Source: Breznakiella homolactica (GTDB lineage: Bacteria; Spirochaetota; Spirochaetia; Treponematales; Breznakiellaceae). Taken from it: a DNA stretch of 64,000 bases. Below, piece by piece: positions 26,674-35,382 of the stretch. Positions within the stretch are counted from its first letter, which is position 1; every line of letters starts with the position of its first letter. The notes under the pieces are model-generated. The model was given only the letters and a program-made list of their open reading frames with translations, was not told the DNA's origin and did no database searches. The translations under genes were made by a program, and so were the position numbers. The DNA is taken from NCBI RefSeq assembly GCF_016616095.2, contig NZ_CP067089.2, forward strand, positions 806,001 through 870,000. The letters run 5' to 3'.

Positions 26674-26710
26674 TGGCAGGGCGGCAAAGCCGTTCTGCCA
26701 TTATTTTTTT
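26674..26710 (+). terminator. Attenuating terminator between binding-protein and permease genes
   Basis: TGGCAG, GG, CGGC, loop AAA, GCCG, TT, CTGCCA forms a stem with one internal bulge pair, followed by TTATTTTTTT. The structure is that of a Rho-independent terminator but lies inside an operon, so it is probably partial. Confidence 0.75.
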
Positions 26711-26748
26711 CATTAATTCGGAACTCCGGCAGAGAAGGAGATATGCCT

Positions 26749-27654
26749 ATGAAACGCAGCAAATTGGCCCTGCTCATTTTTATCGGCCCCGCGGTGCTGC
26801 TGTACCTGCTGATATATCTTTATCCAACGGTCCGCACCACGGTTATGAGTTTTTTCACAACCCCCACCGTTACATCCCCGGTGTCCCAGTGGTCTTTTTT
26901 CGGGTTCGGAAATTACCGTACCCTGATCGACTCCAATATGTTCCAGGCGGCAATGGTCAACCTGGTGAAGATCCTGGTGTACGGTGGCGTTATAACATTG
27001 TTCATCGCCATGGTGTTCGCCGTGATACTGACATCGGGGGTGAAGTTCAAGTCATTTTTCCGGGCGGTCATCTATCTGCCGAATGTCATCGCGGCGGTCG
27101 CCCTGGGCACGATGTGGCTGCAATACGTCTATAACGCCAAATACGGATTGCTTAAGACGGTTTTTGAAACCCTGGGACTCAAAACCCTCGCCGCGGTCCA
27201 GTGGACTTCGCCGGAACATATTTTCGGTTCGATGCTGGTGGCCTACTGTTTCGGTATGGTGGGTTACTTTATGACAACATACATGGCCGGTATTGAACGT
27301 ATTCCCCGGGACTGCTACGAGGCGGCCACCATTGAGGGGGCCAATGTTTTCCAGCAGTTTTTCAGGATCACCCTGCCGCTGCTGAAGGGCGTTTTCCGTA
27401 CGACCGTTGTGCTCTGGGGCGTACGTTCGGTGGGTTTCTTTGTCTGGTCCCAGGTATTCACACCACTGATTCCCATGCGGGCCACCATCACGCCGGCGGT
27501 CTATATGTACCGCAATGTCTTCGGCGTTGACGAGAACACCCTGGTGGATGTAGGCGCCGGCGCCGCTGTGGGCGTTATAATGACCATCACCGTTATTGTG
27601 ATGTTCCTGGTAATAAATCTTATCCTCCGCGATAAGGATGATCTTGAATTCTAG
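26749..27654 (+). CDS. CUT1 sugar ABC importer permease, MalF type
   Basis: Inner-membrane permease of 301 residues with about six helices. The coupling loop is RDCYEAATIEGANVFQQFFR followed by ITLPLL, a clear EAA motif. The N-terminal helix is LALLIFIGPAVLLYLLIYLYP. AAGGAG lies 8 nt before the ATG at 26749, making it the better start than the ATG two codons earlier, which nearly abuts the site. It follows the binding-protein gene and its attenuating hairpin and precedes the MalG-type gene by 15 bp. No ATPase subunit is encoded in the operon. Confidence 0.94.
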   Translation: MKRSKLALLIFIGPAVLLYLLIYLYPTVRTTVMSFFTTPTVTSPVSQWSFFGFGNYRTLIDSNMFQAAMVNLVKILVYGGVITLFIAMVFAVILTSGVKFKSFFRAVIYLPNVIAAVALGTMWLQYVYNAKYGLLKTVFETLGLKTLAAVQWTSPEHIFGSMLVAYCFGMVGYFMTTYMAGIERIPRDCYEAATIEGANVFQQFFRITLPLLKGVFRTTVVLWGVRSVGFFVWSQVFTPLIPMRATITPAVYMYRNVFGVDENTLVDVGAGAAVGVIMTITVIVMFLVINLILRDKDDLEF

Positions 27655-27669
27655 GGGGAGGATTAGCGT

Positions 27670-28512
27670 ATGAAAAACTCCGGACTGAAAAAACAGGCGA
27701 AACTGATTCCCGGCTATATTCTGGTCTGCGCCTGGGTGCTTTTTACCTTTGTCCTTATCGGCTGGATATTCCGGGCGTCGCTTTCGACCACGGCGGCCAT
27801 ATTTTCGAACACCATGTCCACATCGGGGATCCACTTTGTAAACTACTGGAATGCCCTGTTTCACCATAACATAGCGGGCTATTTCGTCAATTCGATCATA
27901 TATACGTTTTCTTCGGTATTTCTCGCGGTCTGCATCTGCGCCCCCGCCGCCTACGGCCTTTCGCGGTTCCGGTTCCGGGGGAACAAGCTGCTCCAGAGTA
28001 TGTTTATTGCCGGACTCGGCATCCCGACCATCATGATCATCATGCCGCTGTTTTCACTGATCGCGTCCATGAAGCTTACCAACAACCGGTTTGTGCTTAT
28101 TCTGCTGTACATCGGTGTGGTTCTGCCCTTTACGACCTACTACCTGATGACCTTCTTCCGGAATCTTTCCCATGAATACGAAGACGCCGCCGCCATCGAC
28201 GGCTGCGGCCAGGTGGCGACTTTCTGGCGGATCATGCTGCCCCTGGCGCAACCGGGCATAGTCACGGTGGTGGTTTTTAACTTCATCACCATCTGGAATG
28301 AGTTCTTTATTTCCCTGATCTTCGCCAACGATACGGCCCTGCGTCCGGTTTCGGTGGGACTCTATTCCATGGTCAACTCCATGCGGTATGTCGGCGACTG
28401 GGCGGGCATGTTCGCGGTGGTGGTCATTGTATTCCTGCCGACCTTTATTCTCTATATCGCGCTTTCGGAAAAAATTGTCAGCGGTGTCACCTCCGGCGGG
28501 TTAAAGGGGTGA
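27670..28512 (+). CDS. CUT1 sugar ABC importer permease, MalG type
   Basis: Partner permease of 280 residues. About six membrane helices are visible. The EAA loop is HEYEDAAAIDGCGQVATFWR followed by IMLPLA, and the protein ends SEKIVSGVTSGGLKG, the usual MalG-type terminus. GGGGAGGATTAGC precedes the ATG. The stop is 30 bp before the DUF5107 gene. Together with the preceding gene it forms the membrane channel for the substrate bound by the 25377 lipoprotein; sulfated or phosphorylated sugar is possible from the neighbouring sulfatase and nucleotidase but not shown. Confidence 0.94.
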   Translation: MKNSGLKKQAKLIPGYILVCAWVLFTFVLIGWIFRASLSTTAAIFSNTMSTSGIHFVNYWNALFHHNIAGYFVNSIIYTFSSVFLAVCICAPAAYGLSRFRFRGNKLLQSMFIAGLGIPTIMIIMPLFSLIASMKLTNNRFVLILLYIGVVLPFTTYYLMTFFRNLSHEYEDAAAIDGCGQVATFWRIMLPLAQPGIVTVVVFNFITIWNEFFISLIFANDTALRPVSVGLYSMVNSMRYVGDWAGMFAVVVIVFLPTFILYIALSEKIVSGVTSGGLKG

Positions 28513-28542
28513 CCTAAAAAAAGCTGATCAGGAGATTGTCTC

Positions 28543-30639
28543 ATGGCTGCCTACGTCTCGGCCCTTACCATCCCCGGCGCTCCCCTGGAGGGCGAAAACC
28601 CGCTCCCGGTTTTCCGGGAGCTCAGCCATGCATCCAATGTACAGGATGACGGTACCCTGGAGCCCGATGAGCTGGAAGGTTTCGGAAGAGAGACAGCGGC
28701 CCGGGTGCTGCCGTATACGATGCAGGACCGCTACACCCGGTCCCGCAGGATGCTTACCCTGAAGACCATTGTGCTGGAAAACGGCCTGCTCCGGGCGGTT
28801 TTTCTGCCGGAGTACGGGGGACGGCTGTATTCACTGACCGAGGTGAAAACCGGCCGGGAGCTTTTGTTTACCAACCCGGTGTTCCAGCCCGCCAACCTGG
28901 CCCTGCGGAACGCCTGGTTTTCCGGCGGAATCGAATGGAACATTTCCCAGAAAGGCCATACCTTTACCACCTGTGATTCCGTTTTTTTCGCTCTATTAAA
29001 AGATGAAACCGGAACGGATTTTCTCCGCATGTACGAGTATGAGCGCCAGAAAAAACTGTTCTGGCAGATTGACTTTCATCTGCCGGAAGGCAGCGCGTAT
29101 CTGCAGGCCCACGTCAGAATCGTGAACGACCGGGACACGGCCACACCGATGTACTGGTGGACCAATATCGCCGTCCCGGAAACCGAACGTACCAGGGTGT
29201 TTTCGGCCTCCGCAGAGACGGTCTTCCAGAACAAGGAAGCGTCCTTCCGCTGGATGACGGAGCATAATATCGAAATGAACAGCGCGAATTTCCGTGCCGC
29301 CCCGGTTTTCTTCGGCCACGCAGAACTGCCGTACCTTACGAACGGGCAGGGGCGGCACGCGGATTTCGATGTTTCCTATCCGATGCGGTATAACCGTTCC
29401 AACGAGTATTTTTTCAAGAACCCCGCCGGACTTGCCTCTCCCTGGGAAGCCGCGGTGCAGGATGATGGGTTTGTCTTTTTCGAACGCTCAACCCAGCCGC
29501 TGCGGTACCGCAAGATGTTCTGCTGGGGCGCGCACCGGGGAGGCCGCCGGTGGGAGGATTACCTCGCGCGGCCCGGGGAGGGCGCCTACGTTGAAATCCA
29601 GGCGGGGCTCGCGCCAACCCAGGTCCATGGCATGGTGATGCCGGAGAACAGTGTTATTGAATTCACGCAAATTTTCGGCGGATTCACCTGCGCCGATCCG
29701 GACCGCTGCCATGATGAATGGACTAAGTCAAAAGTTTTTATTGAAAGTGAGATCGATGAACGGCTTCCGGCACGGGAGGTCCTCGCCGCGGACAGCCGCC
29801 TCCGTTCGATGGCCGAACTGCCGGCGGAACGGCTGCTGCATCACGGCTCCGGCTGGGGCGCCCTGGAGGAAAACCGCCGCCGCTATGCCGGTGACAAAGC
29901 TATTCCAAAGGGGTTTGTTTTTCCGGAAACGACCCTTGGAGAACGGCAGATGCCCTGGCTGCTCCTGCTGCGGGAAGGACGGCTGCCGGATCTTGACGCC
30001 AATACACTTCCGTCGTCATGGATGGTGGATAACGCCTGGCAGCAGCTGCTGGAAGCGGCGGCGGATACGGGAAGTCCCGCCGCGCTGCTGCATCTTGGGG
30101 TAATGCAGTATGAAAACGGCGCCCACGAACACGGAAAAAACCTTTGGCTTAAAGCTGCCGATCTTTTTCCCCATCCGGTGATATACCGTAATCTCGCCTG
30201 CGTATGTCTGCAGCACGGCGATCCGGGCCGGGCCGCCGAATGGATGGGCAGATCCTCAGCGGCGGAACAGGGCCGTCTGGACAGAGCCTTTGCAGAGGAA
30301 TACCTCATGCTTTTGATTGAAGCAGGGCGTTTCGGTGAAGCCTGGCACTTCTATGAAGATCTGCCGGAAACCCTCCGCGGCCATGAATACATCCGGATCC
30401 TGGCGGGGCAGGCGGCCATTGAAGTTGGAGCTTATGATTATCTGCGGACCCTGTTCAGCCATGAGTTTGCCGCCATCCGTGAAGGGGAGAGTATTCTGAC
30501 GGATTTATGGTTCCGCTGGCAGGCGGTTGAACTGGCGGGGCAGCGCGGTGTGCCATACGACGCCGCGCTGCTGGAGGAAGTCCGGCGCACCCTGAAGCCG
30601 CCGGAAATTATTGATCTTCGGATGAATACAAACATCTAA
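28543..30639 (+). CDS. DUF5107 / TPR-containing protein, possible glycoside-acting enzyme
   Basis: The 698-residue product has an N-terminal region of about 350 residues resembling DUF5107. It is beta-rich, with VLENGLLRAVFLPEYGGRLY and FSGGIEWNISQKGH, a galactose-mutarotase-like sandwich pattern. The remainder (about 470-698) is helical and looks like tetratricopeptide repeats (NAWQQLLEAAADTGSPAALL, then EHGKNLWLKAADLFPHP). No signal peptide is seen, so it is probably cytoplasmic. AGGAGA lies 8 nt before the ATG. DUF5107 proteins commonly accompany sugar importers; the reaction is unknown. It lies in the operon after the permeases, and probably acts on the imported sugar. Confidence 0.8.
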   Translation: MAAYVSALTIPGAPLEGENPLPVFRELSHASNVQDDGTLEPDELEGFGRETAARVLPYTMQDRYTRSRRMLTLKTIVLENGLLRAVFLPEYGGRLYSLTEVKTGRELLFTNPVFQPANLALRNAWFSGGIEWNISQKGHTFTTCDSVFFALLKDETGTDFLRMYEYERQKKLFWQIDFHLPEGSAYLQAHVRIVNDRDTATPMYWWTNIAVPETERTRVFSASAETVFQNKEASFRWMTEHNIEMNSANFRAAPVFFGHAELPYLTNGQGRHADFDVSYPMRYNRSNEYFFKNPAGLASPWEAAVQDDGFVFFERSTQPLRYRKMFCWGAHRGGRRWEDYLARPGEGAYVEIQAGLAPTQVHGMVMPENSVIEFTQIFGGFTCADPDRCHDEWTKSKVFIESEIDERLPAREVLAADSRLRSMAELPAERLLHHGSGWGALEENRRRYAGDKAIPKGFVFPETTLGERQMPWLLLLREGRLPDLDANTLPSSWMVDNAWQQLLEAAADTGSPAALLHLGVMQYENGAHEHGKNLWLKAADLFPHPVIYRNLACVCLQHGDPGRAAEWMGRSSAAEQGRLDRAFAEEYLMLLIEAGRFGEAWHFYEDLPETLRGHEYIRILAGQAAIEVGAYDYLRTLFSHEFAAIREGESILTDLWFRWQAVELAGQRGVPYDAALLEEVRRTLKPPEIIDLRMNTNI

Positions 30640-30710
30640 TATTTTCTTGCTAAACCAAAAGAGTCATGAGAAAATTATTCTTCGGAAAAAAAAATCAAAA
30701 GGAGAATTAT

Positions 30711-32627
30711 ATGATTCAAGGAATTAAAAAATACGTTGCCCTGTCTGCGATTCTGGGAGCGGTATTTTTCGTAGCCGCCTGCAGCACCGCACAGGGAGCC
30801 GCGGATATCCCCGAAGGAACCAAGGTCTCGTTTCAGATCCTGTTTACCAGTGATACCCACGGCAGTTTTACGAATTACAATTACGCCACCGGCAGGGAAA
30901 CCGTCGGCGGCCTTACCAAAGCAGCGTCCATTATCAGCCGGGAAAAAGCCGGTTTCCCCGGACCTACCCTGGTGATTGACGTGGGTGATACGATTCAGGG
31001 AAACGGGACAAGCTATTTTATAAACAACAAGGATTTTATACCCTATCCCAATGTGGCGGCTTTTGAAGTGATCGGCTATGACGCGGCCACCCTGGGCAAC
31101 CATGAATTCAACTTCGGTATTGAGGCAATGTACCAGGCCTTTGACGGGTTTACCGGTGAGAAACTCATGGCCAACGTGACCTACAATGACGGCAGTTACC
31201 TAAAGGGATTCCAGCCGTACCATGTGTTCACCATGCCCCAGGGACTCCGGGTCGCGGTGATAGGCGTCGTAACCCCCAACATTGAACGCTGGGATCAGGG
31301 GAACATGCGGAAGGACGGCCTCAGGGCGGAAAGCGCTTCCCAGGCGGTACGGCGGACCATTGACGAGATCAAGCGCAAAAACCTGGCGGATATCTTTGTC
31401 CTGGCGGCCCATATGAGCACTGAAAATGAATACGGCACCGAAGGCTCCGGCGCCTTGGATGTGGCAAATATGAACCCCGAACTGGCGGTCATCATGGGCG
31501 CCCATTTCCACACGATCAGGGGAACCCAGGATAAGCAGGTCGTCCTGGGAAATCCCGGGGTCAAATACGCTGAAAACAAGAACGCCGCCGCGTCGGTGGG
31601 CAAGGTGATCATCACCGCGGTTTATGAGAACGGCCAGTGGGTGATCCCCAACAAGACCGGCGATTACGCCGGTTCCGGGGTCCAGACGGATATTATTTCT
31701 GTCACTGCGGATACACCCCAGGATCCCCAGGTAGCTGCGGCGGTTGCCAAAGCCCATGAGACGGTGCGGCGCTACGTCAGCGAAACCGTGGTGGGATACC
31801 TGACGGGCGGACCGCTCGTGCCGGAACCGGAAATCAAAGGTTCCTATGAAGGCTACCTCCGGGACACCGCCCTGGCGGACCTGGTTAACAAGGTAATGAT
31901 GCACTTCACCGGCGCGGAAATCGCCGGCGGCGCTCCGCTGGATACGAACTCAAATCACCAGCCCGGGCAGATCACCATCGCCGGGGTTGCCACGATTTAC
32001 AAGTACGACAACAATACCCTGTACAAACTCCGGATGACCGGCGATCAGGTAATAAAGTGGATGGAATACAGCTACAGCTATTTCACGCCCACTGTCAACG
32101 GTACGGCGGACCATACAAAACCCGCCTTTAATCCCGCTACGGACCTGACCATTTCCACCGGGGCAATCCGGGATTACAACCAGGACCAATTCTCGGGGAT
32201 TAAGTATGAAGTGGACCTGACCAAACCCGTGGGGCAGCGTATCAGGGTCCTCAGCATGGCCGACGGCAGCCCCTTCTCCCTGACAAAGGAATACATCATC
32301 GCCTGCAACGATTACCGGGCATCAACCCAGCTTCTGAATACCTCCGAAACCGGGGTGTTCAAACCCGGCGAAAAGATCGCCCAGCTGATCGAGGCGGATG
32401 TCCAGTCGCCTTCGGGGCTCACCAGCATGCCCGACCTGATCATCGAATACATCCGGATGCAGCCCAACCAGACCATCACCAACGACTGCGATAACAACTG
32501 GCGGTTCGTCAACCTAAACTGGGACCCGGCTCTGCGGGCCAAGGCCGTGGAGGCGATCAACAGCGGCCGGATTACCACGGACTTCAAGTCCCCGGTAACC
32601 AAGGCCCAGGTAGAAGCCCTGCGGTAA
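30711..32627 (+). CDS. 5'-nucleotidase / 2',3'-cyclic phosphodiesterase family lipoprotein
   Basis: UshA/CpdB-type enzyme of 638 residues that removes phosphate from nucleotides or related esters outside the cytoplasm. The signal peptide ends VFFVAACSTAQG, a lipobox with Cys near residue 24. The metallophosphoesterase domain shows LFTSDTHGS (Asp-x-His), DVGDTIQGNG, TLGNHEFNFG and MGAHFHT. The C-terminal 5'-nucleotidase domain (about 350-600) has the IAGGAPLDTNSN and IYKYDNNTLYKLRMTG strands. The start at 30711 follows AAAAGGAG by 7 nt; an upstream in-frame ATG would bury the signal peptide. It is the last gene of the importer operon, followed by a strong terminator. Confidence 0.93.
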   Translation: MIQGIKKYVALSAILGAVFFVAACSTAQGAADIPEGTKVSFQILFTSDTHGSFTNYNYATGRETVGGLTKAASIISREKAGFPGPTLVIDVGDTIQGNGTSYFINNKDFIPYPNVAAFEVIGYDAATLGNHEFNFGIEAMYQAFDGFTGEKLMANVTYNDGSYLKGFQPYHVFTMPQGLRVAVIGVVTPNIERWDQGNMRKDGLRAESASQAVRRTIDEIKRKNLADIFVLAAHMSTENEYGTEGSGALDVANMNPELAVIMGAHFHTIRGTQDKQVVLGNPGVKYAENKNAAASVGKVIITAVYENGQWVIPNKTGDYAGSGVQTDIISVTADTPQDPQVAAAVAKAHETVRRYVSETVVGYLTGGPLVPEPEIKGSYEGYLRDTALADLVNKVMMHFTGAEIAGGAPLDTNSNHQPGQITIAGVATIYKYDNNTLYKLRMTGDQVIKWMEYSYSYFTPTVNGTADHTKPAFNPATDLTISTGAIRDYNQDQFSGIKYEVDLTKPVGQRIRVLSMADGSPFSLTKEYIIACNDYRASTQLLNTSETGVFKPGEKIAQLIEADVQSPSGLTSMPDLIIEYIRMQPNQTITNDCDNNWRFVNLNWDPALRAKAVEAINSGRITTDFKSPVTKAQVEALR

Positions 32628-32642
32628 ATCAATCCGGCAGAC

Positions 32643-32675
32643 AGCCCCTAAAGTTTTTTAGGGGCTGATTTTTTA
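32643..32675 (+). terminator. Rho-independent terminator of the sugar/nucleotidase operon
   Basis: AGCCCCTAAA and TTTAGGGGCT form a perfect 10-bp stem around GTTT, followed by a T-run (GATTTTTT). It lies 16 bp after the nucleotidase stop and separates this operon from the regulator at 32737. Confidence 0.92.
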
Positions 32676-32720
32676 TGCCTGATTCCGCAATAAATAACCG
32701 TATAAAAAAATACGCGGAAC

Positions 32721-32729
32721 TGTTATAAT
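32721..32729 (+). promoter_or_regulatory. Extended -10 promoter, possibly giving a leaderless mRNA
   Basis: TGTTATAAT is an extended -10 (TGn plus perfect TATAAT). The -35 is not evident. The -10 ends only 7 nt before the ATG at 32737 and there is no Shine-Dalgarno sequence, so transcription would begin at or next to the start codon. Confidence 0.6.
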
Positions 32730-32736
32730 TGATCTA

Positions 32737-34698
32737 ATGCAGATTTTGTCAGCCAACGGAGAGATCATCCTAAAACAGCTTCTGGAATCACGGGGAACAG
32801 TTTCCATCAGCAAACTGCAGGAATACTGCAACTTGTCCCGGAAACACGTTGCCTACGAATTGCAGTTAATCGATGATCTCCTCAGAGAAAACGGCGCCCG
32901 CATCCATGGGACCAAGGGAAAGGGATTTGAAATCAAAATCCTTTTCCCGGAAGAATTTGCCGGGTTCAGCAATGATTTTCTCCATGATAAACAGCGCAAT
33001 CAGTATCTTCATTTTTCGCGGAACTTCCTGGCGTATAAAATACTTTTTGATCTGGTTCTCAATGAGCGGTTTTTCAGCATCGATGAATTAACCCAGATGT
33101 ATTTCTATTCCCGGGGCACTATTTCAAAAAGCATTAAAACCGTAAAAACCCTGCTGAACAAATACGGATGCACCCTGATCTCCAGGCCGAACTACGGCAT
33201 GAAATTTGTGGGAACCGAATGGAATACCCGGATCTGTCTTATTTACACGGATAAAATCGCATTCCGGATGAGCTCGGTGATAAAGGATTCAACCGATGAA
33301 GGATTCGGTAAATTCATCGACAAGGACCGGTACCAGCTTCGGGACATTGAACGTATTATCCAGGAAGTTTTTAACCAGTACAATCTTAAAATTCCCTATA
33401 TTTACCTGACGAAACTGAAACTCTATGTGGTTATATCCCAGACCAGGGCTGACCAGTACGATCTCCTGGATTTTAATGAGACACAGAAAAGCGAAATCCT
33501 GGAAAGTCCCTATGCGGTTCCCGCGGAGGCCATCGCCGAACGGCTCAACTCCCTGGGCTATACCATCCGCCGGAAAGATATTGACGCGATCACCGTTTTC
33601 CTGCTCTGTTTCTGTTCAAGAATCAGCGGCGGTGACTATGACCGTCCGGAAACAGCGGAGCAGTGCAGAAATGATACCCTTGATTTAATCGGCTATATCA
33701 GAGATTTGTACTTCGGTGTGGATAACTACCTGGATAATGAGTTTATCCGTGAATTTTCCTGCTTCCTTCTGGGGCTTAAAGCCCGCACTGTATTTCAGCT
33801 GCCCGTGGATGAAGAAAGTGTATACCAGGTAAAACAGGATGGTTCGTTTATATCGGATATATGCCGGGATTTTGCCGTTTTGTATTACCGGAAATACGGC
33901 ATCAAACTGCCGGAGCCGGAAATACTTTCAGTATATTTTATTATCCATAATTCCTTTTCCCGGTACACCCAGCGGGAGGCTAATTACAGAATCATCCTGG
34001 TTTCCCGTTACGGGATTCATTTTTCCAGGAACGTGGCAAACCGGATATTGGAAGAATACCCCTCCAAGATTATTTCCATTGATGTGGCGGAGTTTACCGA
34101 TGTCGCGTATATGGATATGCAGCCCTATACGTTTCTGCTTACCGATATTGAACAGGACCGGTACAATTTTATTGAGCTGCCCATTATCAGGCTCGATTTT
34201 TTCCGGTTTCCCGGACAGTCCCTTTCCCTGAATAAATACCTCTCCATTCTGCTCCGGTCGGAACTGCAGGGCCTTATTAAGGACGGCAATGTAATCAAAA
34301 ACAGGATTTTTAAAACTAAGCTGGAAGTCTACGGGTACCTGGCGGACCATTATATCAGCGCCGGCCGGCGGGAAGAATTTATCCGGGAATGTTCCGACAA
34401 CAATACTTTTCTCAGTGACGAACGCGGCAACCGGATCGCTCTGGTATCAGCGGACAGCCGTTTTTACGGCAAAAAGGAAATTGTCCTTATCACCGGAAAA
34501 ACAGCCTTTCTCTGGGATAACGAACCGGTGCAGATGATTGTTTTTTTCAACAGAAAAAACAGACCTTATGTCGAGATAAAGACACTGAATTCGATGCTGA
34601 TAACATTTATGCACGCCAGTGCGGGGCTTGTCGAACAGATATCCGCCAGCAATGCCGATGAAATCATAGAATTTATTGTCGGCAGTATTTACCCTTAA
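32737..34698 (+). CDS. MtlR/LicR-type PRD regulator lacking the PTS phosphorylation residues
   Basis: The 653-residue protein resembles MtlR/LicR transcription regulators. It has an N-terminal winged-helix pair (KLQEYCNLSRKHVAYELQLI; FSIDELTQMYFYSRGTISKS), two PRD-like helical regions (about 195-300 and 310-410), an EIIB-Gat-like domain (about 417-475) and an EIIA-like domain (about 518-652). The expected phospho-residues appear replaced. The EIIB loop reads ILVSRYGIHFS, with Ser423 where Cys is expected; the EIIA strand reads IALVSADS, with Ser571 where His is expected. The first His of each PRD is Tyr230 and Phe343 by my alignment; His404 may be a retained PRD histidine. It seems leaderless. 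It precedes an EIIB-like gene and a peptide-type importer, and is their likely regulator. Confidence 0.82.
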   Translation: MQILSANGEIILKQLLESRGTVSISKLQEYCNLSRKHVAYELQLIDDLLRENGARIHGTKGKGFEIKILFPEEFAGFSNDFLHDKQRNQYLHFSRNFLAYKILFDLVLNERFFSIDELTQMYFYSRGTISKSIKTVKTLLNKYGCTLISRPNYGMKFVGTEWNTRICLIYTDKIAFRMSSVIKDSTDEGFGKFIDKDRYQLRDIERIIQEVFNQYNLKIPYIYLTKLKLYVVISQTRADQYDLLDFNETQKSEILESPYAVPAEAIAERLNSLGYTIRRKDIDAITVFLLCFCSRISGGDYDRPETAEQCRNDTLDLIGYIRDLYFGVDNYLDNEFIREFSCFLLGLKARTVFQLPVDEESVYQVKQDGSFISDICRDFAVLYYRKYGIKLPEPEILSVYFIIHNSFSRYTQREANYRIILVSRYGIHFSRNVANRILEEYPSKIISIDVAEFTDVAYMDMQPYTFLLTDIEQDRYNFIELPIIRLDFFRFPGQSLSLNKYLSILLRSELQGLIKDGNVIKNRIFKTKLEVYGYLADHYISAGRREEFIRECSDNNTFLSDERGNRIALVSADSRFYGKKEIVLITGKTAFLWDNEPVQMIVFFNRKNRPYVEIKTLNSMLITFMHASAGLVEQISASNADEIIEFIVGSIYP

Positions 34699-34755
34699 AG
34701 ACCACAGACCGCGAGTATTCAAAAAAACAGGCACCTACCTGGGAAATTATTTGTA

Positions 34756-34784
34756 TTGAGTTCTCCAAATTCCAATTTTACACT
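34756..34784 (+). promoter_or_regulatory. Possible promoter of the EIIB-like/peptide importer operon
   Basis: TTGAGT (34756-34761), a 17-nt spacer and TACACT (34779-34784), each 4/6 to consensus. It would give a leader of about 78 nt to the ATG at 34869. Placement between the regulator and the operon supports it. Confidence 0.4.
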
Positions 34785-34868
34785 GAATCATCAGGAATGA
34801 CCCGGATAGCTGCCGGTTCTGCGGAGGGCTGCGTAACCTGCGGCGTAACTTTGTTTTTGGAGGATCCT

Positions 34869-35369
34869 ATGATCATGGCACTGCGGCTTGATGAAGATTT
34901 AATCAACAGCCAGTCGATTAACGGCTGGTGTGAATCATTAGCCGCAGACAGCATCATCATTGCCAATGACCAGCTGGTTACGGATGGGGTCTCTTCCATG
35001 GTTCAGAAAATGGCGGTACCAAGAAACATTAAAGTCGCGATCAAGGAACTGCAGAGCGCCCTGGTACTGCTGCAGGACCCGTCCTTCGGCGATCTGAAAA
35101 TTCTGATTATTGTTGATACCCCCGGGGATCTTTTACTGATCCTTGAACAGCTGCCCGCCGGTATTCCTGTGTATGTGGGAACCTACGGGAGAAACAACGC
35201 CGGGCATTCTGACGCGGTCCAGCTGGCACCGGGTTTCAGGGTTACAGCGGACGAAATAAAACTTTTCCAGAAGGTCTTTGCCTTGCAGGAACATACGGTT
35301 TTCCAGCGGACAGCCGCGGAGGAACCGGTCCCCTTGGGGAACTTACTGCAAGAAAATAATATTTTTTAA
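34869..35369 (+). CDS. PTS mannose/sorbose-type EIIB-like protein without the phospho-histidine
   Basis: The 166-residue product matches the mannose/fructose/sorbose EIIB fold across its length: ALRLDEDLINSQSINGW at the start, then DSIIIANDQLVTD, RNIKVAIKELQSAL and KILIIVDTPGDLLLILEQ. Active EIIB proteins carry R-I-D-D-R-L-I-H-G-Q, where His accepts phosphate. Here Asn13 replaces the His and Ser14 the Gly, so phosphotransfer should be impossible. No EIIA, EIIC or EIID is encoded nearby. The ATG at 34869 is preceded by GGAGGA at proper spacing; the longer frame from 34797 has none. It sits 13 bp before a dipeptide-type binding-protein gene, so it is presumably a ligand or regulatory subunit rather than a transporter part (inference). 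Confidence 0.85.
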   Translation: MIMALRLDEDLINSQSINGWCESLAADSIIIANDQLVTDGVSSMVQKMAVPRNIKVAIKELQSALVLLQDPSFGDLKILIIVDTPGDLLLILEQLPAGIPVYVGTYGRNNAGHSDAVQLAPGFRVTADEIKLFQKVFALQEHTVFQRTAAEEPVPLGNLLQENNIF

Positions 35370-35382
35370 AGGAGACACAAAA

